A DNA stretch of 15,289 nt from an uncultured Chloracidobacterium sp. (GTDB lineage Bacteria; Acidobacteriota; Blastocatellia; Pyrinomonadales; Pyrinomonadaceae): contig CALDGX010000248.1 of the NCBI GenBank assembly GCA_937941715.1, positions 1 through 15,289 of the forward strand, given 5' to 3'. Each line of letters begins with the position of its first letter. Position 1 is the first letter of the stretch. A program made the position numbers and the translations under genes. The notes under the pieces were generated by a model that made no database searches, was not told where the DNA came from, and saw only the letters and a program-made list of their open reading frames with translations. Shown here piece after piece: positions 1-6,631 of this stretch.

Positions 1-120
1 TTTCGGGCTTTGCCCGTCTCGCAGTACGGCCCCGTGACGCCTGACGGATTAGCCGGCATCCCGGTTTGATCGGGTGACTTCCGGATCGTTGCGGGCCTGA
101 ATGACGCGAATCGGCGATTT

Positions 121-129
121 TGTTACACT
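121..129 (+). promoter_or_regulatory. Extended -10 promoter element upstream of the UbiA-family gene
   Basis: The sequence TGTTACACT matches an extended -10 (TGn plus TACACT). No good -35 box is visible, which is tolerated with extended -10 promoters. Transcription would begin near 136, giving a leader of about 22 nt before the ATG at 158. This favours 158 over the upstream in-frame ATG at 101, which lies 5' of the promoter. It is a prediction by eye. Confidence 0.35.
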
Positions 130-157
130 TTTCGCTTGGCATGCGGACGGAAACGTA

Positions 158-1027
158 ATGAACGCCTTTTGGCAAAAACTCAAAACAACGCTCGAGATGA
201 TCAAATTCGAGCACACACTCTTTGCCCTGCCGTTCGCGTTCATGGGAGCGATACTGGCGGCGAACGGTTTTCCGTCGTGGCGGCAGGTACTTTGGATCAC
301 GGTGGCGATGGTCGGCGCACGCTCGGCCGCGATGACGTTTAACCGCATCATCGACCGCGACATCGACGCTAAAAATCCGCGGACCGCCGGCCGCGAGATA
401 CCGTCGGGCAAGCTCTCGGTCGGTTTTGCCTGGATATTCCTATACGTTTCGATCGGGCTGTTCCTGCTTGCTTCGTACTCGCTCAACTGGCTGACGTTCG
501 CACTCTCGCCGGTCGCGTTGATCGTCGTGCTGGGTTACTCGTACGCCAAGCGTTTCACGGTCTTTGCACACGTTTTGCTGGGCCTTGCGCTCGCCATCGC
601 ACCGTCGGCCGCGTGGATCGCCGTTCGCGGTTCGCTCGACGACGAACTGCCGATACTTCTGTCATTATTGGTGCTGATGTGGACCGCGGGGTTTGACGTG
701 ATGTACGCGTGTCAGGATTTCGAATTTGACCGAAAGAGCGGGCTGCACTCGATACCGGCAAGATTTGGGATCGCCAATTCGCTTTGGATCGCTCGGCTGT
801 TTCACCTACAGGCGTTCATCGTACTGGTCATTTTGTATCTTGTCAGCAGCCTCGGGTGGCTGGCGCTTGCCGGCGTGGCGGCCGTCGCGGTTCTCCTGCT
901 GTACCAGCACACGCTTGTGCGTGCAAATGACCTGAGCCGGATGAACGCGGCATTTTTTACCACGAACGCGTTCGTCAGCGTGATCCTCTTGCTGACCTTC
1001 GGCGGTGCGGTATTTATGGCCAGATAG
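158..1027 (+). CDS. UbiA-family prenyltransferase, MqnP/4-hydroxybenzoate polyprenyltransferase-like
   Basis: This is an integral membrane prenyltransferase that joins a polyprenyl diphosphate to an aromatic acceptor during quinone biosynthesis. Two Asp-rich Mg-diphosphate motifs are visible: N62-x3-D66-x3-D70, and D180-x6-D187-x3-D191. Both sit between hydrophobic helices, and the 289-residue length is usual for the family. The N-terminal stretch EHTLFALPFAFMGA resembles the UbiA-like proteins assigned to the futalosine menaquinone route (MqnP), but no other mqn gene is in the window, so the acceptor is inferred. The start at 158 is chosen over 101 because a GGACGGAAA-type ribosome site and an extended -10 lie between the two ATGs. 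The gene converges on yqeY with a 22-bp gap that holds no convincing terminator. The UbiA family assignment is firm; the exact substrate is not. Confidence 0.9.
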   Translation: MNAFWQKLKTTLEMIKFEHTLFALPFAFMGAILAANGFPSWRQVLWITVAMVGARSAAMTFNRIIDRDIDAKNPRTAGREIPSGKLSVGFAWIFLYVSIGLFLLASYSLNWLTFALSPVALIVVLGYSYAKRFTVFAHVLLGLALAIAPSAAWIAVRGSLDDELPILLSLLVLMWTAGFDVMYACQDFEFDRKSGLHSIPARFGIANSLWIARLFHLQAFIVLVILYLVSSLGWLALAGVAAVAVLLLYQHTLVRANDLSRMNAAFFTTNAFVSVILLLTFGGAVFMAR

Positions 1028-1049
1028 TCTGCCTTTTCGGCCGCAGATA

Positions 1050-1496
1050 CTAGGCGAGTTTTGCCTTGACCGTTTCGCTGACGACGCGTCCGTCGGCCGA
1101 CCGACCTGCTAGATTGGCGAGCGTCGCCTTCATCACCAGCCCCATGTCCTTCATCGAGGCGGCTCCGGTTTCGGCGATCGCGGCATCGACCGCCGCGGCG
1201 ATCTCCTCAGCGGTCGCGGCCTGCGGCAGATAGACCTCGATGTGGGCGATCTCAGCTGCTTCTTTGGCGGCAAGCTCCGGCCGGCCGGCCTTTTCGTACG
1301 ATTCGATCGAATCGCGCCGCTGCTTGACCAGCGACTGCAGTGCCTTGGCCACTTCGTCATCGGTCAATTCGCCGCCTTTTTCGATCTGCCGGTTCGTCAG
1401 ATTTGCCTTGACCATCCGCAGAGTCGAAAGTTTGTCGGCGTCCTTGGCCTTCATCGCCGCGGTCAGGTCTGAAATGATCGTATCTTTTAAGCTCAT
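1050..1496 (-). CDS. yqeY: GatB/YqeY domain-containing protein
   Basis: This 148-residue cytoplasmic protein matches the stand-alone YqeY family, which is homologous to the C-terminal tail domain of the amidotransferase subunit GatB. Family hallmarks are visible: the opening MSLKDTIISDLTAAMKAKD, the LSTLRMVKANL helix, and the Q-x-x-R-R-D-S-I-E-x-Y-x-x-A-G-R segment near residues 58-72. The C-terminal MKDMGLVMKATLANLAGRSADG resembles the tRNA-interacting tail of GatB. The biochemical role of free YqeY is not settled. It is often assumed to act in tRNA-dependent amidation or tRNA binding. The ATG at 1496 has no Shine-Dalgarno sequence, and a promoter sits so close that the mRNA may be leaderless. 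It is transcribed divergently from the membrane protein at 1596. Confidence 0.9.
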   Translation of the reverse strand: MSLKDTIISDLTAAMKAKDADKLSTLRMVKANLTNRQIEKGGELTDDEVAKALQSLVKQRRDSIESYEKAGRPELAAKEAAEIAHIEVYLPQAATAEEIAAAVDAAIAETGAASMKDMGLVMKATLANLAGRSADGRVVSETVKAKLA

Positions 1497-1502
1497 GCAA
1501 AT

Positions 1503-1531
1503 AGTCTAAGGTCACCGACGATGATACTCAA
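1503..1531 (-). promoter_or_regulatory. Sigma-70-type promoter for yqeY, probably producing a leaderless mRNA
   Basis: On the minus strand TTGAGT (1526-1531) and TAGACT (1503-1508) are separated by exactly 17 bp. Only 6 nt lie between the -10 box and the ATG at 1496, so the expected start site is at or next to the first base of the start codon. No ribosome binding site is present, which agrees with leaderless translation. Confidence 0.5.
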
Positions 1532-1595
1532 GCCGCCGGACCGAGCCGAAAAGTGTCGCGTGAGGGACGCAATATGCTAATCTGTCAGTTCTTTT

Positions 1596-3410
1596 ATGAA
1601 GCTACGCTGGCGATTCGGGATCATTGCAGGGCTGTTCTTGGCGGTCTTTTCGCTGTATCCGCAGATGAAGATGATCTATCTTCGCGGAGCCGACTGGCAG
1701 GGCCACTATGCCTATAACGACATCGACGAGGTGGCGTACGCATCGTACCTGAAAGCCCTGATCGACGGCCGCCCGCGTAAGAATGACCCGTACACCGGCC
1801 GCGACGATTCGGCCGATCACCCGCAGCCCGAATCGCTGTTCTCGATACAGTTCGCCGGCCCGTACACGATCGCGATACCGGCCCGCATCCTCGGCGTCGG
1901 GGCGCCGTGGGCGATGACCCTGGCCGGTGCGTTGGCGGCGTTTTTGGCGGCGTTTGTCATCTTTTGGTTCGTCGGGATGGTGACCGGCGACGACTGGTAC
2001 GCGATGGCCGCGGGCCTTGTCGTCCTGGCGGGCGGAGCCCTGTTCGCCGGCGAAGGAGCGATCGGAGAAATCCTCGGGATCGGATATTCATATCCGTATT
2101 TTCCCGGATTTCGGCGGTATATCCCGGCGATGGCGTTCCCGGCGTTCTTCGGCCTGATAGCGCTGATATGGAGGCTGCTTGACCGCGGCCCGAACGACCG
2201 CCGCAGCGTCCCATCCGGGCCGCAAATTCTCCTGGCGGCGGGAGCGTCGGTGTGTTTCGGCTACACGGTCTTTTCGTACTTTTACGTCTGGACCGCCGCC
2301 GCGGCATGGCTGGCATGCCTGGTGCTGAGTTATCTGATCCTCAGGCCCGAGGGCTATCGGCGCGACCTGATATGGATATTCGGGATCGGTGCCGGTTGTA
2401 TCGCGTTCCTGGTGCCGTACGCATACCTTCTGTCGCAGCGGTCGCACACGATGGACGATGTCCAACTGCTCGTTATGACCCATGCACCGGACCTATTCCG
2501 GGTGCCTGAGGTGATCAGCTACGCGGTGGTCGCCATCCTGATGGCGGCGGCATTGATCGGCGTTATCGAGTTGAGGGAACGCTCGAGCGTTTTCGCACTC
2601 TCGCTGGCACTGGTGCCGATCGCGGTCTTTAATCAGCAGGTCATCACGGGCCGTTCGCTGCAGCCGATCCATTACGAGGTGTTCATCGGCAATTATGTCG
2701 CCGGGCTCGCCCTCGCGGTATCGGTCGGACTGGTGATCAAGGGGATCGACAGCACGTCGCGGTTCAGGCCGGCGATCGCGGTTTTGGCCGCCGCGGCCGC
2801 CGTCTGGGGGTTTGTCGAGTGCCATTACACGGTCAGGGTCCTCGACGACGTCAACGTGCTCAGGGACCAGCAAATGCCGGTCGCTCGGCGATTGACCGAA
2901 CTAGCCGGCAATTCACCGGACCGCTTTCAGCAATCGGTGCTGCACTTTGGGATAGCCGAGGCGGACGACCTGCCGACGATCGCCCCGCAGGCGACGCTCT
3001 GGGCGAGGCATCAGCACGTTTTTGCCGGCGTCACCTGGCAGGAAAATAAGGAACGCTATTATCAATACCTGAATTATCAGGGAGTGCCGCCAAGGCAGCT
3101 CGCGGCCGGGATGAAGACCGGCGACGATTTTGTCTCGGTTATCGCGCTCTTCGGCTGGGGCCGGCATACCGACCGTCTAAACGCCGCGTACAAACCGCTG
3201 ACCTTTGGCGAGATCGACGCCGAAGCCCTCAGGTACGCCGACTATGTCCGGGATTTTGACCCGGCCAAGGCCGGCAACCGTCCGCCGGACTATCTGGTGT
3301 GCGACGCCGAAGATCCGCCCGACCTTGCCAATGTCGATAAGTGGTTTGAACGCGACGCCGGCGAGAAACTCGGGAAATATATGCTCTATCGCCTCAAACT
3401 CCGTCAATGA
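1596..3410 (+). CDS. Polytopic membrane protein, glycosyltransferase-C-like, function unknown
   Basis: This 604-residue protein is not a family I can name with confidence. It has an N-terminal signal anchor (about 7-22) and then an extracytoplasmic segment with an acidic motif D42-x-D44-E45 in the context YNDIDEVAYASYL. Roughly nine or ten further hydrophobic helices follow between about 95 and 410. A soluble C-terminal domain of about 190 residues ends the protein. An acidic motif in the first external loop, many membrane helices and a soluble tail are the usual plan of GT-C lipid-linked glycosyltransferases and of uncharacterised membrane proteins related to them. A conspicuous segment FNQQVITGRSLQPIHYE (about 345-361) near a late helix may be a family signature. 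The ATG has no clear Shine-Dalgarno sequence. No glycan genes are adjacent, so the enzymatic role is a guess from topology only. Confidence 0.75.
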   Translation: MKLRWRFGIIAGLFLAVFSLYPQMKMIYLRGADWQGHYAYNDIDEVAYASYLKALIDGRPRKNDPYTGRDDSADHPQPESLFSIQFAGPYTIAIPARILGVGAPWAMTLAGALAAFLAAFVIFWFVGMVTGDDWYAMAAGLVVLAGGALFAGEGAIGEILGIGYSYPYFPGFRRYIPAMAFPAFFGLIALIWRLLDRGPNDRRSVPSGPQILLAAGASVCFGYTVFSYFYVWTAAAAWLACLVLSYLILRPEGYRRDLIWIFGIGAGCIAFLVPYAYLLSQRSHTMDDVQLLVMTHAPDLFRVPEVISYAVVAILMAAALIGVIELRERSSVFALSLALVPIAVFNQQVITGRSLQPIHYEVFIGNYVAGLALAVSVGLVIKGIDSTSRFRPAIAVLAAAAAVWGFVECHYTVRVLDDVNVLRDQQMPVARRLTELAGNSPDRFQQSVLHFGIAEADDLPTIAPQATLWARHQHVFAGVTWQENKERYYQYLNYQGVPPRQLAAGMKTGDDFVSVIALFGWGRHTDRLNAAYKPLTFGEIDAEALRYADYVRDFDPAKAGNRPPDYLVCDAEDPPDLANVDKWFERDAGEKLGKYMLYRLKLRQ

Positions 3411-3413
3411 GGC

Positions 3414-3445
3414 AAAAAAAGGCCGCTTTCTTAACAAAAGCGGCC
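3414..3445 (-). terminator. Rho-independent terminator of the small gene 3478-3726
   Basis: GGCCGCTTT (3421-3429) pairs perfectly with AAAGCGGCC (3437-3445) across a 7-nt loop. The hairpin is followed on the minus strand by seven Ts (A run 3414-3420). There is no T run on the plus side, so it is a minus-strand terminator. It starts only 32 bp past the stop of the small gene and sits immediately after the stop of the plus-strand membrane protein. Confidence 0.85.
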
Positions 3446-3477
3446 GGAGTCGGTATTACTTAAAAATATTAAAACTA

Positions 3478-3726
3478 CTAAGCTGCGAGTAGATCGTTTG
3501 ACGTTTCCGCAAACACTCGGCGCCCATTCAGGGCATCATCTATGATCTCGCGAACGGCTGAGGCGTCAGGATTGACGTCCATTCGAACGCAAGCCCTGAG
3601 ATGTCTGATAATGCCTTCCGTCGCGATCTCAAGAGTATCGCCCGTCAATTTTGAAAAACGGCGTGCTTGGATGTGATCGATCTGCAAGACTCTGTCCTGC
3701 AAACTCATTGGTCTAGCTGCTGCCAC
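3478..3726 (-). CDS. Small hypothetical protein, possibly antitoxin-like
   Basis: This 82-residue protein is not recognised. The gene looks real: a strong ribosome site AAAGGAGAA (3733-3741) lies 6 nt from a GTG start, and a clear terminator follows the stop. A second in-frame ATG at codon 7 would be too far from that site. The segment ARRFSKLTGDTLEIATEGIIRHL (about 21-43) faintly resembles the short N-terminal helix-turn-helix-like pattern of Rv0623/PSK-type VapB antitoxins (ALTGETLTEA-style), but this is a weak likeness. No toxin-sized partner is adjacent, since the gene stands alone between two terminators. There is no signal peptide or membrane segment. Its long AT-rich upstream region contains inverted repeats that could regulate it. 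Confidence 0.7.
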   Translation of the reverse strand: MAAARPMSLQDRVLQIDHIQARRFSKLTGDTLEIATEGIIRHLRACVRMDVNPDASAVREIIDDALNGRRVFAETSNDLLAA

Positions 3727-3732
3727 GTTTTA

Positions 3733-3741
3733 TTCTCCTTT
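3733..3741 (-). promoter_or_regulatory. Ribosome binding site fixing a GTG start
   Basis: AAAGGAGAA on the minus strand lies 6 nt before GTG at 3726. It is one of the strongest Shine-Dalgarno sequences in the window, where several other genes have none. It decides the start in favour of GTG rather than the ATG six codons downstream. Confidence 0.75.
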
Positions 3742-3809
3742 ATATAAAATTCTCCCGATCCCGAGAGATCCCATTCCATAAATGTCCAATGGAACGGCCG
3801 ATTCACGTT

Positions 3810-3990
3810 AAAAACGCAAAACGGAAAAAATAAGTTGAAATCCTCAACCTTTACGTTGCAGGGATAATGCGCCTGTTATCTTCCTTTCAACTTGTAAGAA
3901 GATGGTAACAGAGATTTTGCCGGTTTGTCACTACTTTTTTTTTGCGAAAAGGCAATTTTTTTCGTTTTTCGGGCAAAAACGCAAAAACGG
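3810..3990. repeat. Direct repeat pair flanking the structured intergenic region
   Basis: AAAAACGCAAAACGG at 3810-3824 recurs at 3975-3990 with one extra A. On the minus strand both copies form T-rich tails. The second copy is the tail of the HU terminator. The first lies shortly after a hairpin ending at 3832. The repeats bound most of the non-coding block between HU and the small gene. Confidence 0.6.
3822..3911 (-). other. Intergenic region with nested, mutually competing inverted repeats; possible attenuator or structured RNA
   Basis: AAGTTGAAA (3832-3840) is perfectly complementary to TTTCAACTT (3885-3893). The 44 nt inside can form two small stems, 3845-3848 with 3855-3858 and GATAA 3863-3867 with TTATC 3876-3880, so the whole can be drawn as a three-way junction. 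On the minus strand the closing stem is followed by A and six Ts (A run 3825-3830), as in a terminator. A competing hairpin pairs 3873-3883 with 3898-3911 (11 bp with a 3-nt bulge) and reuses the 3876-3880 strand. No known riboswitch class is recognised. The functional reading is inference. The rest of 3727-4043 shows AT-rich sequence with T runs at 3935-3943 and 3956-3962 and no gene. Confidence 0.4.
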
Positions 3991-4012
3991 CAGACCACAA
4001 GGCCTGCCGTTT
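3975..4012 (-). terminator. Rho-independent terminator of the HU gene
   Basis: AAACGGCAG (3985-3993) pairs with CTGCCGTTT (4004-4012). Two extra G-C pairs are possible inside the loop. On the minus strand the hairpin is followed by TTTTTGCGTTTTT. It lies about 30 bp past the HU stop codon. Confidence 0.85.
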
Positions 4013-4043
4013 CGCTTAAAGCGTACTACGAAATGTAGTGGTC

Positions 4044-4325
4044 TTAGCTGACCGCGTCTTTCATCGCTTTGCCCAGACGGAACTTAACGGTCGTCTTGGC
4101 AGGGATCTTGATCGTAGCGCCGGTTGCCGGGTTGCGGCCTTCGCGGGCCTTACGGGTTGCCTTGACCAATTTGCCAAAGCCCGGAAGGGTGAATTCGCCG
4201 TTCTTCTTAACTTCGGCCGTGGCCAAAGCTGCCAGGGCGTCAAACATACCTTTGACGTCGCTCTTCTTGCATCCCGTGCTGTCAGCCAAGCTGCCGATGA
4301 TTTCCGTTTGTGTCATACGTGCCAT
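4044..4325 (-). CDS. hup: HU-family nucleoid DNA-binding protein
   Basis: This 93-residue HU/IHF-family protein bends and compacts DNA as a dimer in the nucleoid. The family pattern is complete: an N-terminal helical dimerisation part (1-43), the GEFTLPGFGKL turn (43-53), and the DNA-grasping arm with the intercalating R64-N65-P66-ATG loop. The basic C-terminal strand and helix (IKIPAKTTVKFRLGKAMKDAV) complete it. The ATG at 4325 is preceded by GGAGG (4337-4341) at 11 nt; the second ATG at codon 4 would leave a much longer spacing. It lies downstream of tRNA-Pro on the same strand with no terminator between, so read-through from the tRNA promoter is possible. A strong terminator follows. HU and IHF subunits cannot always be told apart, but the lack of IHF-specific features and the lone gene favour HU. 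Confidence 0.95.
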   Translation of the reverse strand: MARMTQTEIIGSLADSTGCKKSDVKGMFDALAALATAEVKKNGEFTLPGFGKLVKATRKAREGRNPATGATIKIPAKTTVKFRLGKAMKDAVS

Positions 4326-4436
4326 AATCTATCTATCCTCCAAGTGTGGTTGTGAATATTAAAAACTTCTTCAGTGAAATGTCTTGTCGCGGTCAACCCG
4401 CAAAATGGTGCAACGACCAATCACAAACTGCCTGAC

Positions 4437-4513
4437 TGGTCGGGGCGGCAAGATTCGAACTTGCGGCCTCACGGTCCCAAACCGTGCGCACTACCAGGCT
4501 GTGCTACGCCCCG
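4437..4513 (-). tRNA. tRNA-Pro (anticodon UGG)
   Basis: The minus strand folds into a full 77-nt cloverleaf. The acceptor stem CGGGGCG/CGCCCCG is perfect (4507-4513 with 4441-4447) and the D stem is GCAC/GTGC. The anticodon stem is CACGG/CCGTG around loop TTTGGGA, giving anticodon TGG. The T stem is GCAAG/CTTGC around TTCGAAT. The discriminator is A and the 3' CCA is encoded in the DNA (4437-4439). The UGG tRNA can read most or all proline codons by wobble. Confidence 0.97.
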
Positions 4514-4547
4514 TCTGTCTCACTCCAGAAACGATTCCAAGTGTCGA

Positions 4548-4576
4548 ATTCTAAGGCTGAAAATGCGTCGGGTCAA
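4548..4576 (-). promoter_or_regulatory. Sigma-70-type promoter of tRNA-Pro (and perhaps HU)
   Basis: On the minus strand TTGACC (4571-4576) and TAGAAT (4548-4553) are separated by exactly 17 bp. Transcription would start near 4541, about 28 nt before the mature tRNA 5' end. The -35 box begins directly after the rdgB stop codon at 4578-4580. This is the best promoter match in the window. Confidence 0.75.
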
Positions 4577-4577
4577 G

Positions 4578-5198
4578 TCAAAGTGCCGAATTATCGCGTA
4601 AAAACGGGATTATTTCGGCCAAGGCGCGTGCACGGTGGCTGATTTGGTGTTTATCGGCAGGCGAAAGCTGACCGAAAGTCAGGTCGCGGCCCTCGGGCAC
4701 GAATATCGGATCGTACCCAAATCCGCCCTCGCCGAGTGGTTCCTGAGCGATCATACCCCCGCAAACACCCTCGGCAGTGTGGACGATATTTCCGGCCGGA
4801 TCGGCGATCGCCATGCTGCAGACGAAACGCGCCCGACGGTCGGAGCTGCCTGACGAGGCGATCTCGTCGAGGATCATCGCCATCTTTTGACCAAACCCGA
4901 GGCTCTCGCCGCCGTACCGCGCCGAAAGCACTCCCGGCCGGCCGCCGAGGGCGACGACCTCGAGCCCGGAGTCATCGGCGAGCGTGTAGGTTGCCGTTAT
5001 CCTTGCGTACTCGGTGGCCTTCAGCGCGGCATTCTCGGCAAATGTGGATCCCGTCTCCTCGACCTCCGGAACATCGCCGAGGCTGTGAAGACTGGAAAGT
5101 TCGATCGGCAATCCGGCAAGCAGGCTGATCAATTCGTTCAGTTTTCCCTGATTCAAAGTTGCCACCGTCAGGCGGCGGATCGGTTCGGTCAACGGCAT
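4578..5198 (-). CDS. rdgB: RdgB/HAM1 non-canonical purine NTP pyrophosphatase
   Basis: This cytoplasmic house-cleaning enzyme hydrolyses dITP, ITP and XTP to the monophosphate, keeping deaminated purines out of DNA and RNA. With the start at 5198 it has 206 residues, close to the family's roughly 200. Visible family motifs are T14-x-N16-x-x-K19 (phosphate binding), TFAENAxxKA near 52-61, and LADDSGLEV with D75/D76 (metal/catalytic). GGRPGVLSARYGG, FGYDPIF (160-166) and the C-terminal S187-H188-R189 motif follow. The frame stays open upstream to 5261, with alternative starts at 5255 (ATG) and 5261 (TTG). Those would add residues not seen in the family and would overlap the promoter of the divergent gene. 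No Shine-Dalgarno sequence precedes 5198; a TATTAT box ends 6 nt before the ATG, so a leaderless mRNA is possible. Confidence 0.93.
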   Translation of the reverse strand: MPLTEPIRRLTVATLNQGKLNELISLLAGLPIELSSLHSLGDVPEVEETGSTFAENAALKATEYARITATYTLADDSGLEVVALGGRPGVLSARYGGESLGFGQKMAMILDEIASSGSSDRRARFVCSMAIADPAGNIVHTAEGVCGGMIAQEPLGEGGFGYDPIFVPEGRDLTFGQLSPADKHQISHRARALAEIIPFLRDNSAL

Positions 5199-5254
5199 AT
5201 ACCGATAATATATACGCTGCGTGAGGCGGGCGTCACGGCCCGAGGCGATTTCCA

Positions 5255-5284
5255 TTGCCAACAGCGGTAAAATAAATGTATAAA
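5255..5284 (+). promoter_or_regulatory. Sigma-70-type promoter for the gene at 5350
   Basis: TTGCCA (5255-5260) and TATAAA (5279-5284) are separated by 18 bp on the plus strand. A start near 5291 gives a leader of about 59 nt before the TTG at 5350. It lies between divergent genes. Confidence 0.55.
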
Positions 5285-5349
5285 TAGAGTTAGCGGTCCG
5301 TTCTGTCGGCCGCCTCTGCTTGTTCGCTCTTTTACGGGGAAATCACACA

Positions 5350-6624
5350 TTGCGATCCGCCATCACTGAACAAAACACAGCCGCCTCGGAGCAAATGCAG
5401 CCGGATCCGTCATCGGCCGGGGGCAACGCCGTTCTCGAATTGGCAGGCTGGACCGCCGGCCTTGACAGCTATTTGTCCGCGGCTGGCGACGCCTTTGGCG
5501 ACCGGGCTGCCCAAGGGGCGGGCACGGACCTGATCCGCGACCTTCGGCTATCGCACAATGTCCTCCAACGGTGTTCGCGTCTGGTGTTGGAAGCATCGCT
5601 CTCGGACGACGCCCTGAGGCCCGAGTACCGTTTGTCGATGGAGGAAATGCTTGAGTTTGGGGCGGCGCTTCGCGAACCCCTACTGCTGGCGGAAAGCCTC
5701 CAGAGTGCGGACTCGCTCGGGCTTGCGGAATGGCAGGCGTGGTGCCGAGCGTTTGTCGGCCGGCTGACGTCGGTCCCGGCATACGCCAAACTTATCGCCA
5801 TTACGGAAAGCGGCGGGAACGAGCACCTTCCGGAGGTGCTGCAGCGGACCGTATTGGGCACCCAGGGCGCCGAGCGGCCCGAGTTCGCGGTGATCCTGCC
5901 GCGGTTCGGCCGGATACTCAGGCTACTGGACATCGTCGGCCGAATGCTGGCGACGGACGAACCGCTGAAGCCGTCGCTCCTGCTGTTTTCACGCATCAAC
6001 GAGATGACGCAGGAGCTGATAGCTCATCTTAATCACCGTGTCGAGCGCTCGGGCGATGCCGAAGACGAATTTACAGCCGCGATCGACGGGGCGTCGTACA
6101 TGGCGTCGATCGAACTTAAAAAGGTGGTTCAGCTCGAACTCGCAGGACTTACTTCGGTCAGGCCGGCAACGTCGGTCTATGCCCGGATCGAGGCCGCTCA
6201 CGCGGTGCTGACCGAGAGCTTTCAGCACATTTTGACGGGATTTGCCCGGCACTTTGAGCCTGCGGCGGACGCGATGGACCTGTTCCCCAATTTTGAGGTG
6301 AAACTCAGGCGTTCGCTCAAGCTCCGTAAGGACCTTTACGACATTATGAAACTCGCTCAGCGTGCCGAGCGTGAGCCTGAGCCGGTAAATGTCGCGGCGC
6401 TCAATGCGGCACTTGAGACTTATCTCGAAGAGGCGGTCTCGTTCCTTTTCTATAAGGATAAAGAAACGTTCGAGAGATTTGCCGAGGAGATCATCGTCAC
6501 CAAAGAGAAAAAGGACCTCGTCCCGATCCTTCACCGGTTCGGGGCGTATGTCGAGACGCTGTTTGCCCAGGTCAATATGAGGGCAGTGCTCGAAAAGCAC
6601 CCTTTCGAGGTGCCGAAACACTGA
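5350..6624 (+). CDS. Hypothetical helical cytoplasmic protein
   Basis: I do not recognise this 424-residue protein. It has no signal peptide, no convincing transmembrane segment and no cysteine-cluster or nucleotide-binding motif. The sequence is Glu-, Leu- and Ala-rich throughout, with few glycines in the second half. It reads as an all-helical protein with amphipathic repeats, ending in a charged region (FERFAEEIIVTKEKKDLVP and following). The TTG at 5350 is chosen because GGGGA (5336-5340) lies 9 nt before it; an in-frame TTG at 5320 has no ribosome site, and the first ATG is at 5395. A promoter is visible at 5255-5284. It converges on the ABC permease with only 7 bp between the stop codons. 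Scaffold, adaptor or regulatory roles would suit the composition, but nothing in the sequence points to one. Confidence 0.8.
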   Translation: MRSAITEQNTAASEQMQPDPSSAGGNAVLELAGWTAGLDSYLSAAGDAFGDRAAQGAGTDLIRDLRLSHNVLQRCSRLVLEASLSDDALRPEYRLSMEEMLEFGAALREPLLLAESLQSADSLGLAEWQAWCRAFVGRLTSVPAYAKLIAITESGGNEHLPEVLQRTVLGTQGAERPEFAVILPRFGRILRLLDIVGRMLATDEPLKPSLLLFSRINEMTQELIAHLNHRVERSGDAEDEFTAAIDGASYMASIELKKVVQLELAGLTSVRPATSVYARIEAAHAVLTESFQHILTGFARHFEPAADAMDLFPNFEVKLRRSLKLRKDLYDIMKLAQRAEREPEPVNVAALNAALETYLEEAVSFLFYKDKETFERFAEEIIVTKEKKDLVPILHRFGAYVETLFAQVNMRAVLEKHPFEVPKH

Positions 6625-6631
6625 TCCCGAC

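Noticed and set aside
4..16. Perfect small hairpin CGGGC-TTT-GCCCG at the left edge
   Set aside because: The stem is only 5 bp with a 3-nt loop and no T run follows. The upstream gene is outside the window, so it cannot be called a terminator.
101..157. Longer N-terminus for the UbiA-family protein starting at ATG 101
   Set aside because: The extension is not hydrophobic or family-like, and an extended -10 and ribosome site lie between it and the ATG at 158.
1028..1047. TCTGC/GCAGA inverted repeat between the convergent UbiA and yqeY genes
   Set aside because: The stem is 5 bp with a 10-nt loop and there is no T tract on either strand. It is too weak to call a bidirectional terminator.
3774..3794. 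TTCCAT/ATGGAA inverted repeat upstream of the small gene
   Set aside because: This is a 6-bp stem in AT-rich DNA with nothing linking it to a promoter. Chance occurrence is likely.
5199..5261. N-terminal extension of RdgB to 5255 or 5261
   Set aside because: The extra residues are not part of the family, have no ribosome site, and overlap the promoter of the divergent gene.
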